Assembly: GCA_947259225.1 (NCBI GenBank)
Contig: CAMYLK010000010.1
Location: 1 to 64,000 of the forward strand
DNA from: an uncultured Desulfobulbaceae bacterium
GTDB lineage: Bacteria > Desulfobacterota > Desulfobulbia > Desulfobulbales > Desulfobulbaceae
Reading direction: 5' to 3'
Length of the DNA stretch: 64,000 bases
Every line of letters starts with the position of its first letter. Position 1 is the first letter of the stretch. This document shows, one piece after another, positions 45,210-54,599 of the stretch. The notes beneath the pieces are model-generated. The model had not been told where the DNA came from. It did no database searches and saw only the letters and a list, made by a program, of their open reading frames with translations. A program made the translations under genes and the position numbers.

Positions 45210-47030
45210 ATGGCATCGGTAGAACTCCTTTCTACATCATTCCTCAAAACCGTCAGCAGTGGACCAGGTGTATACCAGATGCTCGGTAATAAAGAGGTTC
45301 TGTACGTGGGCAAAGCAGTCAACCTCCGTAAACGTTTAGCCTCATACAAGAGATACGTCAAGCCTGGTCACACTAAGACCGCCGTGATGCTTGCAAAGGT
45401 AAAACGGATTGAAACAATACTTACGACAACGGAAAAAGAAGCCCTTATTCTTGAAGCCTCTCTTATAAAAAAACATAGGCCCCGCTACAATGTTATCCTC
45501 CGTGATGATAAAACGTATCCGCTAATCAAGGTCACCGTTGCGGACGAGTGGCCCCGTATCATCGTCACCCGGAAACGAAAACGTGATGGAAGCCGATACT
45601 TCGGACCATATTCTTCAACTTCTTCTATGCGCGAAACATTGAAGTTGCTGCAAACCATTTTCCCCTTACGCCGTTGTCCCAAAGTAAAACCACGGAGCAG
45701 GCCCTGCCTGAATTTTCAGCTTGGTCATTGCCTGGCTCCATGCAATAAGCCGGTCGATAAAAATAATTACGGGGAACTGGTAAACGGTGTATTAATGGTC
45801 CTGGAAGGGCGTAACCAGGAGCTGATGACCGATCTCGGCAAAAAAATGAAACGTGCCGCCCACGAACTTGAATTTGAAAATGCAGCAATAATAAGAGACC
45901 AGATTGATGGCCTGAAACGTACTCTTGAACGCCAGGTCATTGTTGCCGATCATACTCGTGATCAGGATGTGTTTGGCCTGGTCAGGAAAGATGCTTCAGT
46001 GGGCATAGCAATTCTTTTTGTACGGTCCGGGATGATCAGCGGCACACAGTCTTTTTTCCTGGAAGACCCTCTTGGTTCGGATGGAACAATACTTTCCAAG
46101 ACCATACTTCAGTACTACACCACTGATCGTCAGCCTCCTGGTGAGTTGCTTTTGCCGCAGGATCCCGACGACCTCAAATTGTTGAAGGAAAGACTGACAG
46201 AACTTCGTGATGCGGTTGTCAGTTTACTGGTACCTAAAAGGGGCAGGTCAATGCAACTGATGAAAATGGCGCGTCGTAATGCTGCTCAAATTTTCGCAGA
46301 GCGGGGAAAGAAAAGAATATCATGGGACAACCTTTCCACTGCCATGCAAAAATCTTTATCCCTGTGCAACCAGCCAGACCATGTCGAATGTGTTGACATA
46401 TCCAATATCAGTGGCAAACAGGCTGTAGGTTCTCTTGTTTCCTTCAGATATGGAGCTAAAAACAAAAAATCATACCGTCATTTCACAATTAGAAATAAAA
46501 ATGAACCAGATGACTATGCAATGATGCGGGAAGTGCTGGACAGGAAAATGCGAAGAGGCATAAAAGAAAACAGCTTACCGGACCTGCTCCTGCTTGACGG
46601 TGGCAAAGGACAGCTTAACCTTGCTGTGGATATCCTTAAAAAATACTCACTGGAGGATAACATCGAACTTGTAGCCATAGCCAAGGAAAAGCAGCAGGAA
46701 GGTGAAAAATTATTCCGTCCGGGAAGAAAGAATCCGATTCTGCTTCCCCGTCATTCACCGGTTCTGCTTTTTCTGATGCGGATCAGGGATGAAGCGCATC
46801 GGTTCGGCATCACGCATCATCGAAAACTGCGTAGAAAAAACACCCTCTCCTCAAGCCTTGATTCACTTCAGGGTGTTGGTGAAAAAAGAAAAAAGCTCCT
46901 GCTGACAACATTCGGCAGCCTGAAACGACTGAAAAGAGTCTCCAGACAGGATCTGAAAAATGTTCCTGGAATAGGAGAACAACTGGCAGAATCAATTTAC
47001 AGCCAATTGCACACTACTGATGAAACCTGA
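45210..47030 (+). CDS. uvrC: Excinuclease ABC subunit C
   Basis: 606 residues, normal length. GIY-YIG nuclease domain at 13-95 (SSGPGVYQMLG, VLYVGKAVNLRKRL), UVR domain near 205-240 (KRAAHELEFENAAIIRDQI), RNase H-like second nuclease from about 390 (VECVDISNISGKQAVGSLV) and two helix-hairpin-helix motifs at the C-terminus (LQGVGEKRKKLLL; KNVPGIGEQLAESI). It makes both incisions in nucleotide excision repair. Its last 11 bases overlap the BFD gene. Confidence 0.97.
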   Translation: MASVELLSTSFLKTVSSGPGVYQMLGNKEVLYVGKAVNLRKRLASYKRYVKPGHTKTAVMLAKVKRIETILTTTEKEALILEASLIKKHRPRYNVILRDDKTYPLIKVTVADEWPRIIVTRKRKRDGSRYFGPYSSTSSMRETLKLLQTIFPLRRCPKVKPRSRPCLNFQLGHCLAPCNKPVDKNNYGELVNGVLMVLEGRNQELMTDLGKKMKRAAHELEFENAAIIRDQIDGLKRTLERQVIVADHTRDQDVFGLVRKDASVGIAILFVRSGMISGTQSFFLEDPLGSDGTILSKTILQYYTTDRQPPGELLLPQDPDDLKLLKERLTELRDAVVSLLVPKRGRSMQLMKMARRNAAQIFAERGKKRISWDNLSTAMQKSLSLCNQPDHVECVDISNISGKQAVGSLVSFRYGAKNKKSYRHFTIRNKNEPDDYAMMREVLDRKMRRGIKENSLPDLLLLDGGKGQLNLAVDILKKYSLEDNIELVAIAKEKQQEGEKLFRPGRKNPILLPRHSPVLLFLMRIRDEAHRFGITHHRKLRRKNTLSSSLDSLQGVGEKRKKLLLTTFGSLKRLKRVSRQDLKNVPGIGEQLAESIYSQLHTTDET

Positions 47031-47247
47031 TGACCGAATCATGGGACGTTTGAAACCCGGCTGCATCTGCATGGGGATCAAACTGCACCGCATCCTTGAA
47101 GCAATTGAACAAGGCGCCTCATCGTTTGAAGAAGTAGCACAGATAACCGGCATCGGCAATGGTGACTGCAATGGCCAGCGTTGCGGCAAAAAGGTTGAAG
47201 AACTCCTGAAAAACTTATCCAATAAACAAACTACCACCGGTATTTAG
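47020..47247 (+). CDS. BFD-like [2Fe-2S]-binding small protein
   Basis: 75 residues. The BFD pattern is clear: GCICMGIKLHRILEAIEQG then NGDCNGQRCGKKV, giving the four cysteines (CxC and Cx4C type) of the [2Fe-2S] fold found in bacterioferritin-associated ferredoxins and enzyme-linked domains. Starts inside the uvrC 3' end, so translation may be coupled. Partner unknown. Confidence 0.8.
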   Translation: MKPDDRIMGRLKPGCICMGIKLHRILEAIEQGASSFEEVAQITGIGNGDCNGQRCGKKVEELLKNLSNKQTTTGI

Positions 47248-47566
47248 TTACCGGAAGTTTTTTACAGTTTCTCTTCACTATCCCCGCCAATTTATTACAG
47301 TTTTGAAATTGATTGTTATTCAGTAATTTGAGATAATAATATATGGTCGGGTTAATCGTTTTACTCTATCAGCAAGGTTGAAGTTATGCCTGTGGAGGTA
47401 TACCACATTAACCATTGTACAGTGCGTATTCTCTGTATTTGAAGATAATAAACTGCCGTTTATTAGCGAATTCTGATCAACAATTAATAAGCTTTACAAA
47501 GGAGGTGAGAAACACAGATTTAATTTCGTCAACAATGCTATGAGGTAAAACGTATCAGGAGGGATT
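47248..47566. other. Leader region of the cytochrome gene
   Basis: About 320 bases without a full gene. AAAGGAGGTGA at 47498-47508 is a perfect 16S-complementary sequence but has no start codon at usable spacing. The nearest ATG (47535) opens a two-codon frame, and the true cytochrome ribosome-binding site (GGAGGG) comes later. A tiny leader frame from a GTG at 47505 (12 codons) would overlap that site. Confidence 0.4.
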
Positions 47567-48799
47567 ATGAAAATGAGAACCGTATGTCTTTTTTTTGCCA
47601 ATATAGCAGCCTTGCTGTTATTCACTCTACCGGCATCTTTTGCAAAGGAAGCAAACACTGTTGATGAACTTATTGCCATGTTTGACGACTCAAGATGCGC
47701 TGAATGCCATGAGGAAATTTATAAACAGTGGCAAGATTCCTGGCACTCAAAAGCAATAGTGTCATCGCTTGGCGGGATGAGGAATTTTATTGCAATCGGG
47801 CTGTCCAAGGAGTGGAAAACTCCTTTAACCAAGACTCAAGTTTTGAAATGCCTTGACTGTCATGCGCCGGCGGTAAACTTTGCCTCTGAAAAACTTGCCG
47901 TTGAAATCGGGGAAATGATCGTTACAGCAAAAGACAAAGCCGGCACACCGGAAGGTGACAAGGCAAAAAAAGAGCTCGCCCGCCTCAGTGTCGGCTGCCT
48001 GAGCTGCCACAACATCAAGGCAACAGCAGTAGCAATCGGCTTGCGGAAAGATCCGGAAAAGGGTAAAGTTTACGGACCGAATGGCCAGGACAGTGACGGC
48101 CATGAATCAGTGGAGACGGTTGATTTGAGCCGTTCCGTATTCTGCATGCAGTGCCATGGCATCTACAAGGCCATTGACGGAGAAATGATCCAGTGCAACA
48201 CGCTTTCCGGCAGCTACCAGAACATGTATATCAGTGCAGGTGGTTCACAGACCTGCCAGGACTGTCACATGAAAAAAGGCCACCTTTTCCCCGGCGGTCA
48301 TGATCTGGAAACTGTTAAGGAAGGTCTTGGCTTTCAAGTAGAAATCGCTCCCTACAGACATCTTCCCGGTAAAATCCCCGGTGTGAAGGACAGTAAAAAA
48401 TGGGTTCCAAGTGCCGTTATCACAGCGTTTGTTGAAAACAAAACCGGTCACCGTGTCCCGGACGGCTGACTCTGGTCCGGCAAAGTGGTCCTGGAAGTGA
48501 CCGCAAAAAACCTGAAGGAGAAAGACGCAGACAAGCAGGAAATGTTCAAGGCTACCAAAACCTGGTTTGAAATCGGTGTAGATATGGACCGGGATATGCG
48601 TTACGGAGCATGGCAGATCAAAGAGATTGTCGATTTGACCCTGCCGCCTTTGCAGACCCAGAAAGAACAGTATATAATGCATTTTGACACAGACACCGAA
48701 GAGGTCGAGGTTGAGGCCAAGCTTTTCTACTACATTAGTGGAAAAAAAGGAGATGAAATTTATTCAATCAAGGAACAGCTTTCTTTTAATGTTGACTGA
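47567..48799 (+). CDS. Pentahaem c-type cytochrome with in-frame TGA (candidate selenoprotein)
   Basis: A single frame of 410 codons interrupted only by TGA at codon 301 (48467-48469). Signal peptide to about residue 26 (SFA/KEA); five haem motifs follow: CAECH (44-48), CLDCH, CLSCH, CMQCH and CQDCH, all before residue 240. Around the TGA the protein reads GHRVPDG-(TGA)-LWSGKVVLEV, a beta-rich C-terminal domain. The GHxxPDG turn in related multihaem cytochromes is, from memory, followed by a cysteine, so TGA may encode selenocysteine. The 108 codons after it stay open and protein-like. The ATG has GGAGGG seven bases upstream. Alternatives are a recent nonsense mutation or a sequencing error. 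An MBL-fold gene follows. Confidence 0.75.
48467..48502 (+). promoter_or_regulatory. TGA codon with possible SECIS-like hairpin
   Basis: After the TGA, TCCGG (48476-48480) can pair with CTGGA (48491-48495) with one G-U pair, exposing a 10-base loop CAAAGTGGTC that contains the GU typical of bacterial SECIS loops; GGTC/GACC (48474-48477, 48499-48502) is an overlapping lower stem. The stem is weak and closer to the TGA than in the E. coli fdhF case, so this is suggestive only. Confidence 0.3.
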
Positions 48800-48831
48800 T
48801 AAAATCAGTTGAACATTATTGAAATATAAGA

Positions 48832-48859
48832 GCGGGTTTATTCAACCGGGTAAACCCGC
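48832..48859 (+). terminator. Hairpin after the cytochrome gene
   Basis: GCGGGTTTA (48832-48840) pairs perfectly with TAAACCCGC (48851-48859), 33 bases past the stop codon. The following CTTTGG is a weak T tract, so termination may be partial. Confidence 0.55.
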
Positions 48860-48893
48860 CTTTGGTAATACGTAACAATTTTATTATTAAGGC

Positions 48894-49562
48894 ATGGATT
48901 CTAAAATAAATATCATTCAGACCGTAACCGGTTCCTACATGGTCAACACCTACCTGGTGTCATGTCCGGAAACCAGGGAAGGATTCATAGTTGATCCCGG
49001 TGGTGATGCCGAGAAAATCAAAAAACTTGTAACGGACAACAACATACAGGTCAAATATATCCTCAATACCCATGGTCATGCTGATCATGTCCTGGCCAAC
49101 ATGGAGCTGAAACATTCATTCAAGACCCGGATTTGCATGCATAAGGATGATGCCGATTTTTTTATTCAACCTGAAATACAAAAAATATCCGAAAAGGAAT
49201 TGGGCCTTGCAGCCTCGGGTTCTGTTGACATCAAGCTCGGTGACGGTGACCTTCTTAAGGTAGGTTGCCTTGAGATTCGTGTTTTACATACTCCTGGTCA
49301 TTCACCCGGTTCTGCCTGTTTCCTTGTCAAAGGCAATCTTTTTACGGGAGACACGCTTTTTGTGGGGGATGTGGGGAGAAGTGACCTGGTCGGCGGGTCT
49401 TTTGATACACTCCTGCAGTCCATCAAGGAACAGATTATCGTTCTGCCCCGGGATACAATCGTGTGGCCCGGACATAATTACGGTGAAACGCCTACTTCAA
49501 CCCTGGCCTGGGAGATGGCGGAAAACCCATATATTACCGACTTTATCCTTGCCGAAGAATAA
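48894..49562 (+). CDS. MBL-fold metallo-hydrolase, glyoxalase II-like
   Basis: 222 residues. The zinc motif is NTHGHADHV near residue 61, followed by HTPGHSPGSACF and GDTLFVGDVGRSDL and a final His in WPGHNYGETPT. The layout is that of short GloB-like hydrolases (hydroxyacylglutathione or thioester hydrolases, also persulfide dioxygenases). The full C-terminal helical domain of true GloB is missing, so substrate is open. AAGG lies just before the ATG. Confidence 0.88.
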   Translation: MDSKINIIQTVTGSYMVNTYLVSCPETREGFIVDPGGDAEKIKKLVTDNNIQVKYILNTHGHADHVLANMELKHSFKTRICMHKDDADFFIQPEIQKISEKELGLAASGSVDIKLGDGDLLKVGCLEIRVLHTPGHSPGSACFLVKGNLFTGDTLFVGDVGRSDLVGGSFDTLLQSIKEQIIVLPRDTIVWPGHNYGETPTSTLAWEMAENPYITDFILAEE

Positions 49563-49585
49563 CCGCCCCTCACATCTGTTTATCT

Positions 49586-49957
49586 TCACTGTACTGACAG
49601 GTATTTCTTGAGCTGAAAAATTCTGGCCTCGCTGATTCCTGAAAAGCCCGCCAACTGATCGATGCTTGTATAGTCCCCGTTTCTGTCTCTGTGGTTAACG
49701 ATTTGCCGCGCGGCAGTTCTGTTGATTCCTGGAACCCGCATCAGGGTTTTGGCGTCAGCAGTATTGACATTGAAAGGATATTCCAGCGGTTTGTCCAGGG
49801 GTGTTTTCTTCTTAAGTAATATCGGGGTGGAAGGATCACCCGGCAGAGAAATTGCGATTACTGAAGTCGTCGTATTTGAGAATACAAGGAAAGCGCCAAA
49901 TAACAGAATAACACCTGCTAATTTTCTACCTTGCCCGGAGAGACTTAGATTTTGCAC
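49586..49957 (-). CDS. ComEA-like helix-hairpin-helix protein
   Basis: 123 residues. An N-terminal membrane segment (KLAGVILLFGAFLVF) acts as anchor or signal. Residues 63-123 are a ComEA-type (HhH)2 unit: FNVNTADAKTLMRVPGIN then IVNHRDRNGDYTSIDQL and FSGISEARIFQLKKYL. Such proteins bind DNA in the periplasm during uptake; no other competence gene is nearby. Convergent with the MBL-fold gene, 23 bases apart. Confidence 0.85.
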   Translation of the reverse strand: MQNLSLSGQGRKLAGVILLFGAFLVFSNTTTSVIAISLPGDPSTPILLKKKTPLDKPLEYPFNVNTADAKTLMRVPGINRTAARQIVNHRDRNGDYTSIDQLAGFSGISEARIFQLKKYLSVQ

Positions 49958-50006
49958 AAATAACTCCTGAAACAGAATTGCTCTAATCCTGCTTTAAGGA
50001 TAAGCA

Positions 50007-50627
50007 CTATATTGAGAAAGGAAAATTTCGGTCATCGACGAGTTTGAACACCCTTTGTTTTTTTGGGGTCCTGGCAGCATGAAAATCAGCAATCCTGCCG
50101 ACCGCCCCAACCACTTCTTCTTTTGTGAGCCCTTTTGCAACTTTCTTCCCTACCCTTGGCAACGGTCCTCCTTTTCCGCCTGCATAGACGTCATACCCTT
50201 TCCTGGTTGCTATAATACCGATGTCGGCCAGTAAAGACCCACCGCAACTCGCGGGACAACCGGATATGGATATTTTAAACTTGGGCTTTACCCCAGTCCG
50301 CCCTCCGTAATGTTCCTGCAGACTGTCCGCAAGAGCAAAAGTGTCTGAAAGTCCTAAATTACAGAACGGCATGCCGACACAAACTTTGGCCATGGGGAAT
50401 TTCCCTGGAGCCTTTAATGAAAAACCTTTATCAACCAGGGCTTTCCTGACTTCTTCAATATTCTCCTCATTTGCTCCCAACAGCCTCATATTCTGTGCAG
50501 TGGTGACATACTGTGTAAGATCATATTTCCCAGCTATTCTGTTAATTTCTCTGCTTTTTTCAGTGGTCAACAATCCCCCTGAAAGCAGGACGGTAACGTG
50601 CTTGATATTGGTATGCGTATCTTTCAT
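50007..50627 (-). CDS. Small siroheme sulfite/nitrite reductase-like protein
   Basis: 206 residues, far shorter than full sulfite reductases. It keeps the siroheme-[4Fe-4S] ligand set: CVGMPFCNLGLSD (Cx5C) and SISGCPASCGGS (Cx3C), and an N-terminal half-domain with TTAQNMRLLGAN like the ferredoxin-like repeats of that family. It matches the low-molecular-weight assimilatory type described in sulfate reducers. A real reductase activity or a siroheme-binding electron or sensing role are both possible. No reductase partner lies beside it. Confidence 0.82.
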   Translation of the reverse strand: MKDTHTNIKHVTVLLSGGLLTTEKSREINRIAGKYDLTQYVTTAQNMRLLGANEENIEEVRKALVDKGFSLKAPGKFPMAKVCVGMPFCNLGLSDTFALADSLQEHYGGRTGVKPKFKISISGCPASCGGSLLADIGIIATRKGYDVYAGGKGGPLPRVGKKVAKGLTKEEVVGAVGRIADFHAARTPKKQRVFKLVDDRNFPFSI

Positions 50628-50920
50628 TACTTTCTCTTTGCTGATGAATTCTGTAACTCAACCTGCATCAGGTGAATTTCTTAATAATTTCCTGAAAAAA
50701 TATTACCTCTTCTGCATCATGGCAATATTTTTGTTGAACAAATCAGCTTTAATCAAATTCTTCTGAACTTCATAAAAATTATCTTTCATTTCAACAGGTT
50801 CTTGTTCTCACACAAAAATAATGATAAATTACAAGTATACATGTTTGTTGCTGTCGACACGTTAAAGGATGTGTATTTCACGGATCACACATGAGTATCT
50901 CTTTCAAATAAACAGGGTCT

Positions 50921-52630
50921 ATGAACGAAACGTTTGACATCTGGAGTCTCTTGGCAGGTCTTGGCATGTTTCTTTTCGGGATGTTTATTCTGGAAGAATC
51001 CATCAAGGCCCTGTCGGGCAAGGCATTCAAAAAATTGATCCGTCAGTATACAGATGGACGCCTGAGAGCAATCAGAAGTGGGGCCCTGGTTACGGCCATA
51101 CTACAAAGCAGTTCCGCAGTTTCCCTCATGGTTCTCGCTTTTGTCGGGGCTGGTGTAATGAGCATGGAAAATGCCATTGCGGTGATGATGGGCTCCAACA
51201 TCGGAACAACTTTTACCGCCTGGATAGTCGCTACGCTAGGTTTCAAGGTAAAAATCGACACCTTTGCCCTGCCTTTTATCGGCCTGGGGGGCATGGGAAT
51301 GATTTTTTTCTCATCCACTCCCAAACTGATGCAGGCGGGTAGGCTGCTAATCGGATTCGGGCTGCTTTTTCTGGGGCTCGACTACATGAAAGACAGTGTG
51401 GATAATCTGGCAGCAAGCGTAGATCTCAGCCATATTCCTGATTACGGGCTTTGGCTCTACCTGGTGGTCGGGGCTCTTCTTACAGCGCTTATGCAGTCCA
51501 GCTCGGCAAGCATAGCCATTGTCCTGACCGCCCTGAACAGCGGATTGATAACCTTTAACATGGGAGTCGCACTGGTTATAGGAGCAAATATCGGTACGAC
51601 CATTACCGTCCTTCTCGGTTCAATAGGTGGTGTCCAGTCCAAAAAAAGAGTAGCGGTCAGCCATCTGGTTTTCAATGTTGGGGCTGGCCTTATTGCATAC
51701 TTCACGATCCCTGTTTTTGTATGGTTTATAAAAATATTTATCGAGGTCGGGAGTAACAGTGTAATAGCGCTGGCCCTTTACCATACGCTGTTCAACATTA
51801 CAGGGGTCTTGATTTTCTTTCCATTTATCAGCCTGTTGGCACGGACACTCGTCAGGCTGTATCCTGACCGGAGAACGGTCGTGACCGTGTATATTGATAA
51901 GACTCCAATGGAAGTAACAGACGCGGCAACGGATGCATTGCAGGAAGAAGTAAAGCATATGCTCGAGGAATGCCAGCTATATAACCTCCGGCTGCTCAAC
52001 ATCGATGAAAAACTTGTGTTTGACCACGATACTCCTTTCCAGAAAAACGCTCAGATGAGATTGACCAACGAAAGGCTTTATGACCAGATCAAACTCCTGC
52101 ATTCGGACATATTTGCTTTTTACTCCAAAATCCATACCCAGGAAATGGAAGAAAGTGATGTCAAGAGATCTGAACGGATAATATATGCATCAAGAAATAT
52201 CATGAATTCCATAAAAAACTTCAAAGACATCAAACATAATCTGGACGAGTTTGATGCCTCTGAAAATATTTACCTCAACACCCAGTACAAACTCTTTAGA
52301 AGGCGGCTGGTGGATGTGTATCATGAAATGAACAAGATCCTGGAAATGAAAAATCAGGAAGAACAGTATCGAAAACTTCTCTCCACCTTTGTTCATGTTG
52401 AAGAGGATGACAAAAGACTCATTACAGAAACGATGCAGGCGGTTTCAGATAAAAAAATACATGAACTTGAAATCGCTTCCATCCTGCTGGTGAACAGGTT
52501 GTTCACGATGTCCTGCCGGCTTCAGATTTTCAGCCTGAAGGACCTGCTGCTGACCCCTGAACAGGTAAATGACTTTGACCGGGCCCTTGACATGAAGGAC
52601 ATCATTGAGGAGGAGCACGCGAAGTCGTAG
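50921..52630 (+). CDS. Na/Pi cotransporter family protein with PhoU-like domain
   Basis: 569 residues. Two Na/Pi cotransporter repeats: GALVTAILQSSSAVSLMVLAF then GALLTALMQSSSASIAIVLTA, each with the QSSS motif, and about nine membrane helices up to residue 310. A cytoplasmic PhoU-like helical domain (about 330-560) follows. It probably moves phosphate with sodium and may be controlled by its own PhoU part. It is a paralogue of the gene at 54600-56198 on the other strand, with mgtE between them. Confidence 0.9.
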   Translation: MNETFDIWSLLAGLGMFLFGMFILEESIKALSGKAFKKLIRQYTDGRLRAIRSGALVTAILQSSSAVSLMVLAFVGAGVMSMENAIAVMMGSNIGTTFTAWIVATLGFKVKIDTFALPFIGLGGMGMIFFSSTPKLMQAGRLLIGFGLLFLGLDYMKDSVDNLAASVDLSHIPDYGLWLYLVVGALLTALMQSSSASIAIVLTALNSGLITFNMGVALVIGANIGTTITVLLGSIGGVQSKKRVAVSHLVFNVGAGLIAYFTIPVFVWFIKIFIEVGSNSVIALALYHTLFNITGVLIFFPFISLLARTLVRLYPDRRTVVTVYIDKTPMEVTDAATDALQEEVKHMLEECQLYNLRLLNIDEKLVFDHDTPFQKNAQMRLTNERLYDQIKLLHSDIFAFYSKIHTQEMEESDVKRSERIIYASRNIMNSIKNFKDIKHNLDEFDASENIYLNTQYKLFRRRLVDVYHEMNKILEMKNQEEQYRKLLSTFVHVEEDDKRLITETMQAVSDKKIHELEIASILLVNRLFTMSCRLQIFSLKDLLLTPEQVNDFDRALDMKDIIEEEHAKS

Positions 52631-53103
52631 CAGAAATAATAGAATTAGAACAATTTTTAAGAGGTATTGAGCAATAAAGATCGAATTCCGATCTGACAAT
52701 TTTACATATCAATTTTGACCTTTTCTGACGCTAGTGAGTAATTTGCCCTCCATCTGAAGGTTATTACGATCTCCACGTAACATATTCTGTTTTTTCTCTT
52801 TATATTAGCCTGTTACCTTGTGTTAAGTTTCACCTCTATTCGCCGTTTAGTTAAGTTTTTTGATTTCTGCCCATCCATATTAATTTAGATATAATTTTCA
52901 GTTGTTATATATTGACCTTGTAGGTTCTTCCTACAATTCAAAACCAACTAAGTCTGATTTCACTTTTTAATTTTGACTGTTTTTTTTAATACAATATGGT
53001 TTCATGATCATGTGCTCCGGCACCAGCGGAGAAAGTATTAAGGAACATCTCTATTGTTCCGAAAAAATGTCTCATTTAATTCACAATCCCCATGAGGTTT
53101 TGC
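52631..53103. other. Intergenic region upstream of mgtE
   Basis: About 470 bases with no gene. AGATCG/CGATCT (52678-52683 with 52689-52694) forms a small hairpin just after the phosphate-transporter gene but has no T tail. No M-box or other magnesium-riboswitch structure was recognised before mgtE. Confidence 0.4.
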
Positions 53104-54468
53104 ATGAGTGACTTAACTTCTCCCCAGGAAATATTACGTGAGCTTATCGCTACAGATAACAGCGTTGAGTTGACAAAGTTCATTGATACTCTCAGTCCGT
53201 CCGAGACAGCGAGAGCTATCTCCAGACTGACTGAAAAAGAAAGGCTTCACCTCCTTAACCTACTTAGTCCTGAGGATGCTGCGGATGTTATCGAGGATAT
53301 CCCGGATGTTCAGGCTGCAGATATGGTAGAGGATCTGTCATCGGAACAAGCTGCGGCTATTATGGAGGAGTTGTCCAGCGACCATCTTGTTGACGTACTC
53401 GGCGAAATGAATGAAGACGCAAGTCAAGCCATTCTGGAAAAAATGGATAAAGAGGATGCTGAAGAAGCAAGAAGATTTCTGGATTACCCACCGGACTGTT
53501 CCGGTGGAATTATGATATCCGAGTTCCTCGCTTATAAAACCAACGATACTATCCAGGATGTACTCGATGACCTTCAGGCCAATCGGAAAGAATACTTAGA
53601 TTACCATGTACAATATTTTTATGTGATTGAGCGAGAAAATAAATTGGCCGGTGTGCTGCGGATTCACGATATACTTTTTCCTGACCGGGGAACTCGTCTA
53701 TCACAGGTTATGATTTCCCCTCCTTTTAGTGTTTCAGACAAGGCTTCGCTCGCCGAACTCCAAGACTTTTTCGAAAAACATCATCTTTTTGGCGTTCCAG
53801 TTGTGAACGATGAACAGCAGTTGCTTGGTGTGGTGCTACCTGAAGCTGTTGAGGAGGCAATCAACAAGCGAAAAACCAAAAACTTTCTTAGCTTGAGCGG
53901 TATTATAGGTGGTGAGGAGTTCCGAACTATGCCGCTGCTTTCTCGGTCCGGACGCCGTCTTTCCTGGTTGAGCATGAACATTGTACTTAATATTATCGCC
54001 GCAAGTGTCATTGCCTTGTACCAAGACACCCTCGCCGCAGTTATTACCCTGGCAGTTTTTCTACCCATGGTCAGCGATATGAGCGGGTGTTCAGGCAACC
54101 AGGCCGTAGCAGTTTCCATGCGTGAACTCTCCCTTGGCCTGGTTCGACCAGCCGAACTACTCTGGGTGCTGGCAAAAGAAGCCAAAGTTGGCATCATCAA
54201 TGGCTTGGTGCTTGGTTTGTTGCTCGGCGGTGTAGCTTATTTTTGGAAGGGAAACATTTGGCTGGGAGTTGTTGTCGGTGGTGCCTTGGCCGCTAACACC
54301 CTGGTTTCCGTCACTCTCGGCGGAATGTTGCCCCTTGTGCTAAAAAGGCTGAAGTTTGATCCGGCTCTGGTTTCCAGCCCCTTATTGACAACAGTCACCG
54401 ATATGTGTGGTTTCTTTTTCGTTTTGAGTTTTGCGGCGGCTGTATTGCCCAAACTCGGAGGTATATAA
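53104..54468 (+). CDS. mgtE: Magnesium transporter MgtE
   Basis: 454 residues from the ATG at 53104, preceded by GAGG at six bases; an ATG at 53092 lies upstream without a site. N domain of helical repeats (LNLLSPEDAADVIEDIPD; VDVLGEMNEDASQAIL), CBS pair (about 135-255) and five membrane helices with the family motif VFLPMVSDMSGCSGNQAVAVS. It is a cytoplasm-gated Mg2+ channel. The last 76 bp, stop codon included, are repeated at 59185-59260. Confidence 0.96.
   Translation: MSDLTSPQEILRELIATDNSVELTKFIDTLSPSETARAISRLTEKERLHLLNLLSPEDAADVIEDIPDVQAADMVEDLSSEQAAAIMEELSSDHLVDVLGEMNEDASQAILEKMDKEDAEEARRFLDYPPDCSGGIMISEFLAYKTNDTIQDVLDDLQANRKEYLDYHVQYFYVIERENKLAGVLRIHDILFPDRGTRLSQVMISPPFSVSDKASLAELQDFFEKHHLFGVPVVNDEQQLLGVVLPEAVEEAINKRKTKNFLSLSGIIGGEEFRTMPLLSRSGRRLSWLSMNIVLNIIAASVIALYQDTLAAVITLAVFLPMVSDMSGCSGNQAVAVSMRELSLGLVRPAELLWVLAKEAKVGIINGLVLGLLLGGVAYFWKGNIWLGVVVGGALAANTLVSVTLGGMLPLVLKRLKFDPALVSSPLLTTVTDMCGFFFVLSFAAAVLPKLGGI
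54393..54468 (+). repeat. 76-bp mgtE 3' end, original copy
   Basis: This segment encodes the last 24 residues and stop of MgtE and matches 59185-59260 at 73 of 76 positions by eye. It marks the left side of the 4.8-kb block. Confidence 0.85.
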
Positions 54469-54599
54469 TATCAAGTATTGTTTGGCAGGGATGGCATTTT
54501 GTTCCCAGGTGACGTTGTAATGCCAATGAATATTTTCCTGATCAGGCTTTTGACAAAGGTATCGTGCCCATATGCCAATAATTATTTTGATCTGGTATT

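Noticed and set aside
52631..53103. Magnesium riboswitch before mgtE
   Set aside because: No M-box or ykoK-type structure could be traced; only a small 6-bp hairpin is present.
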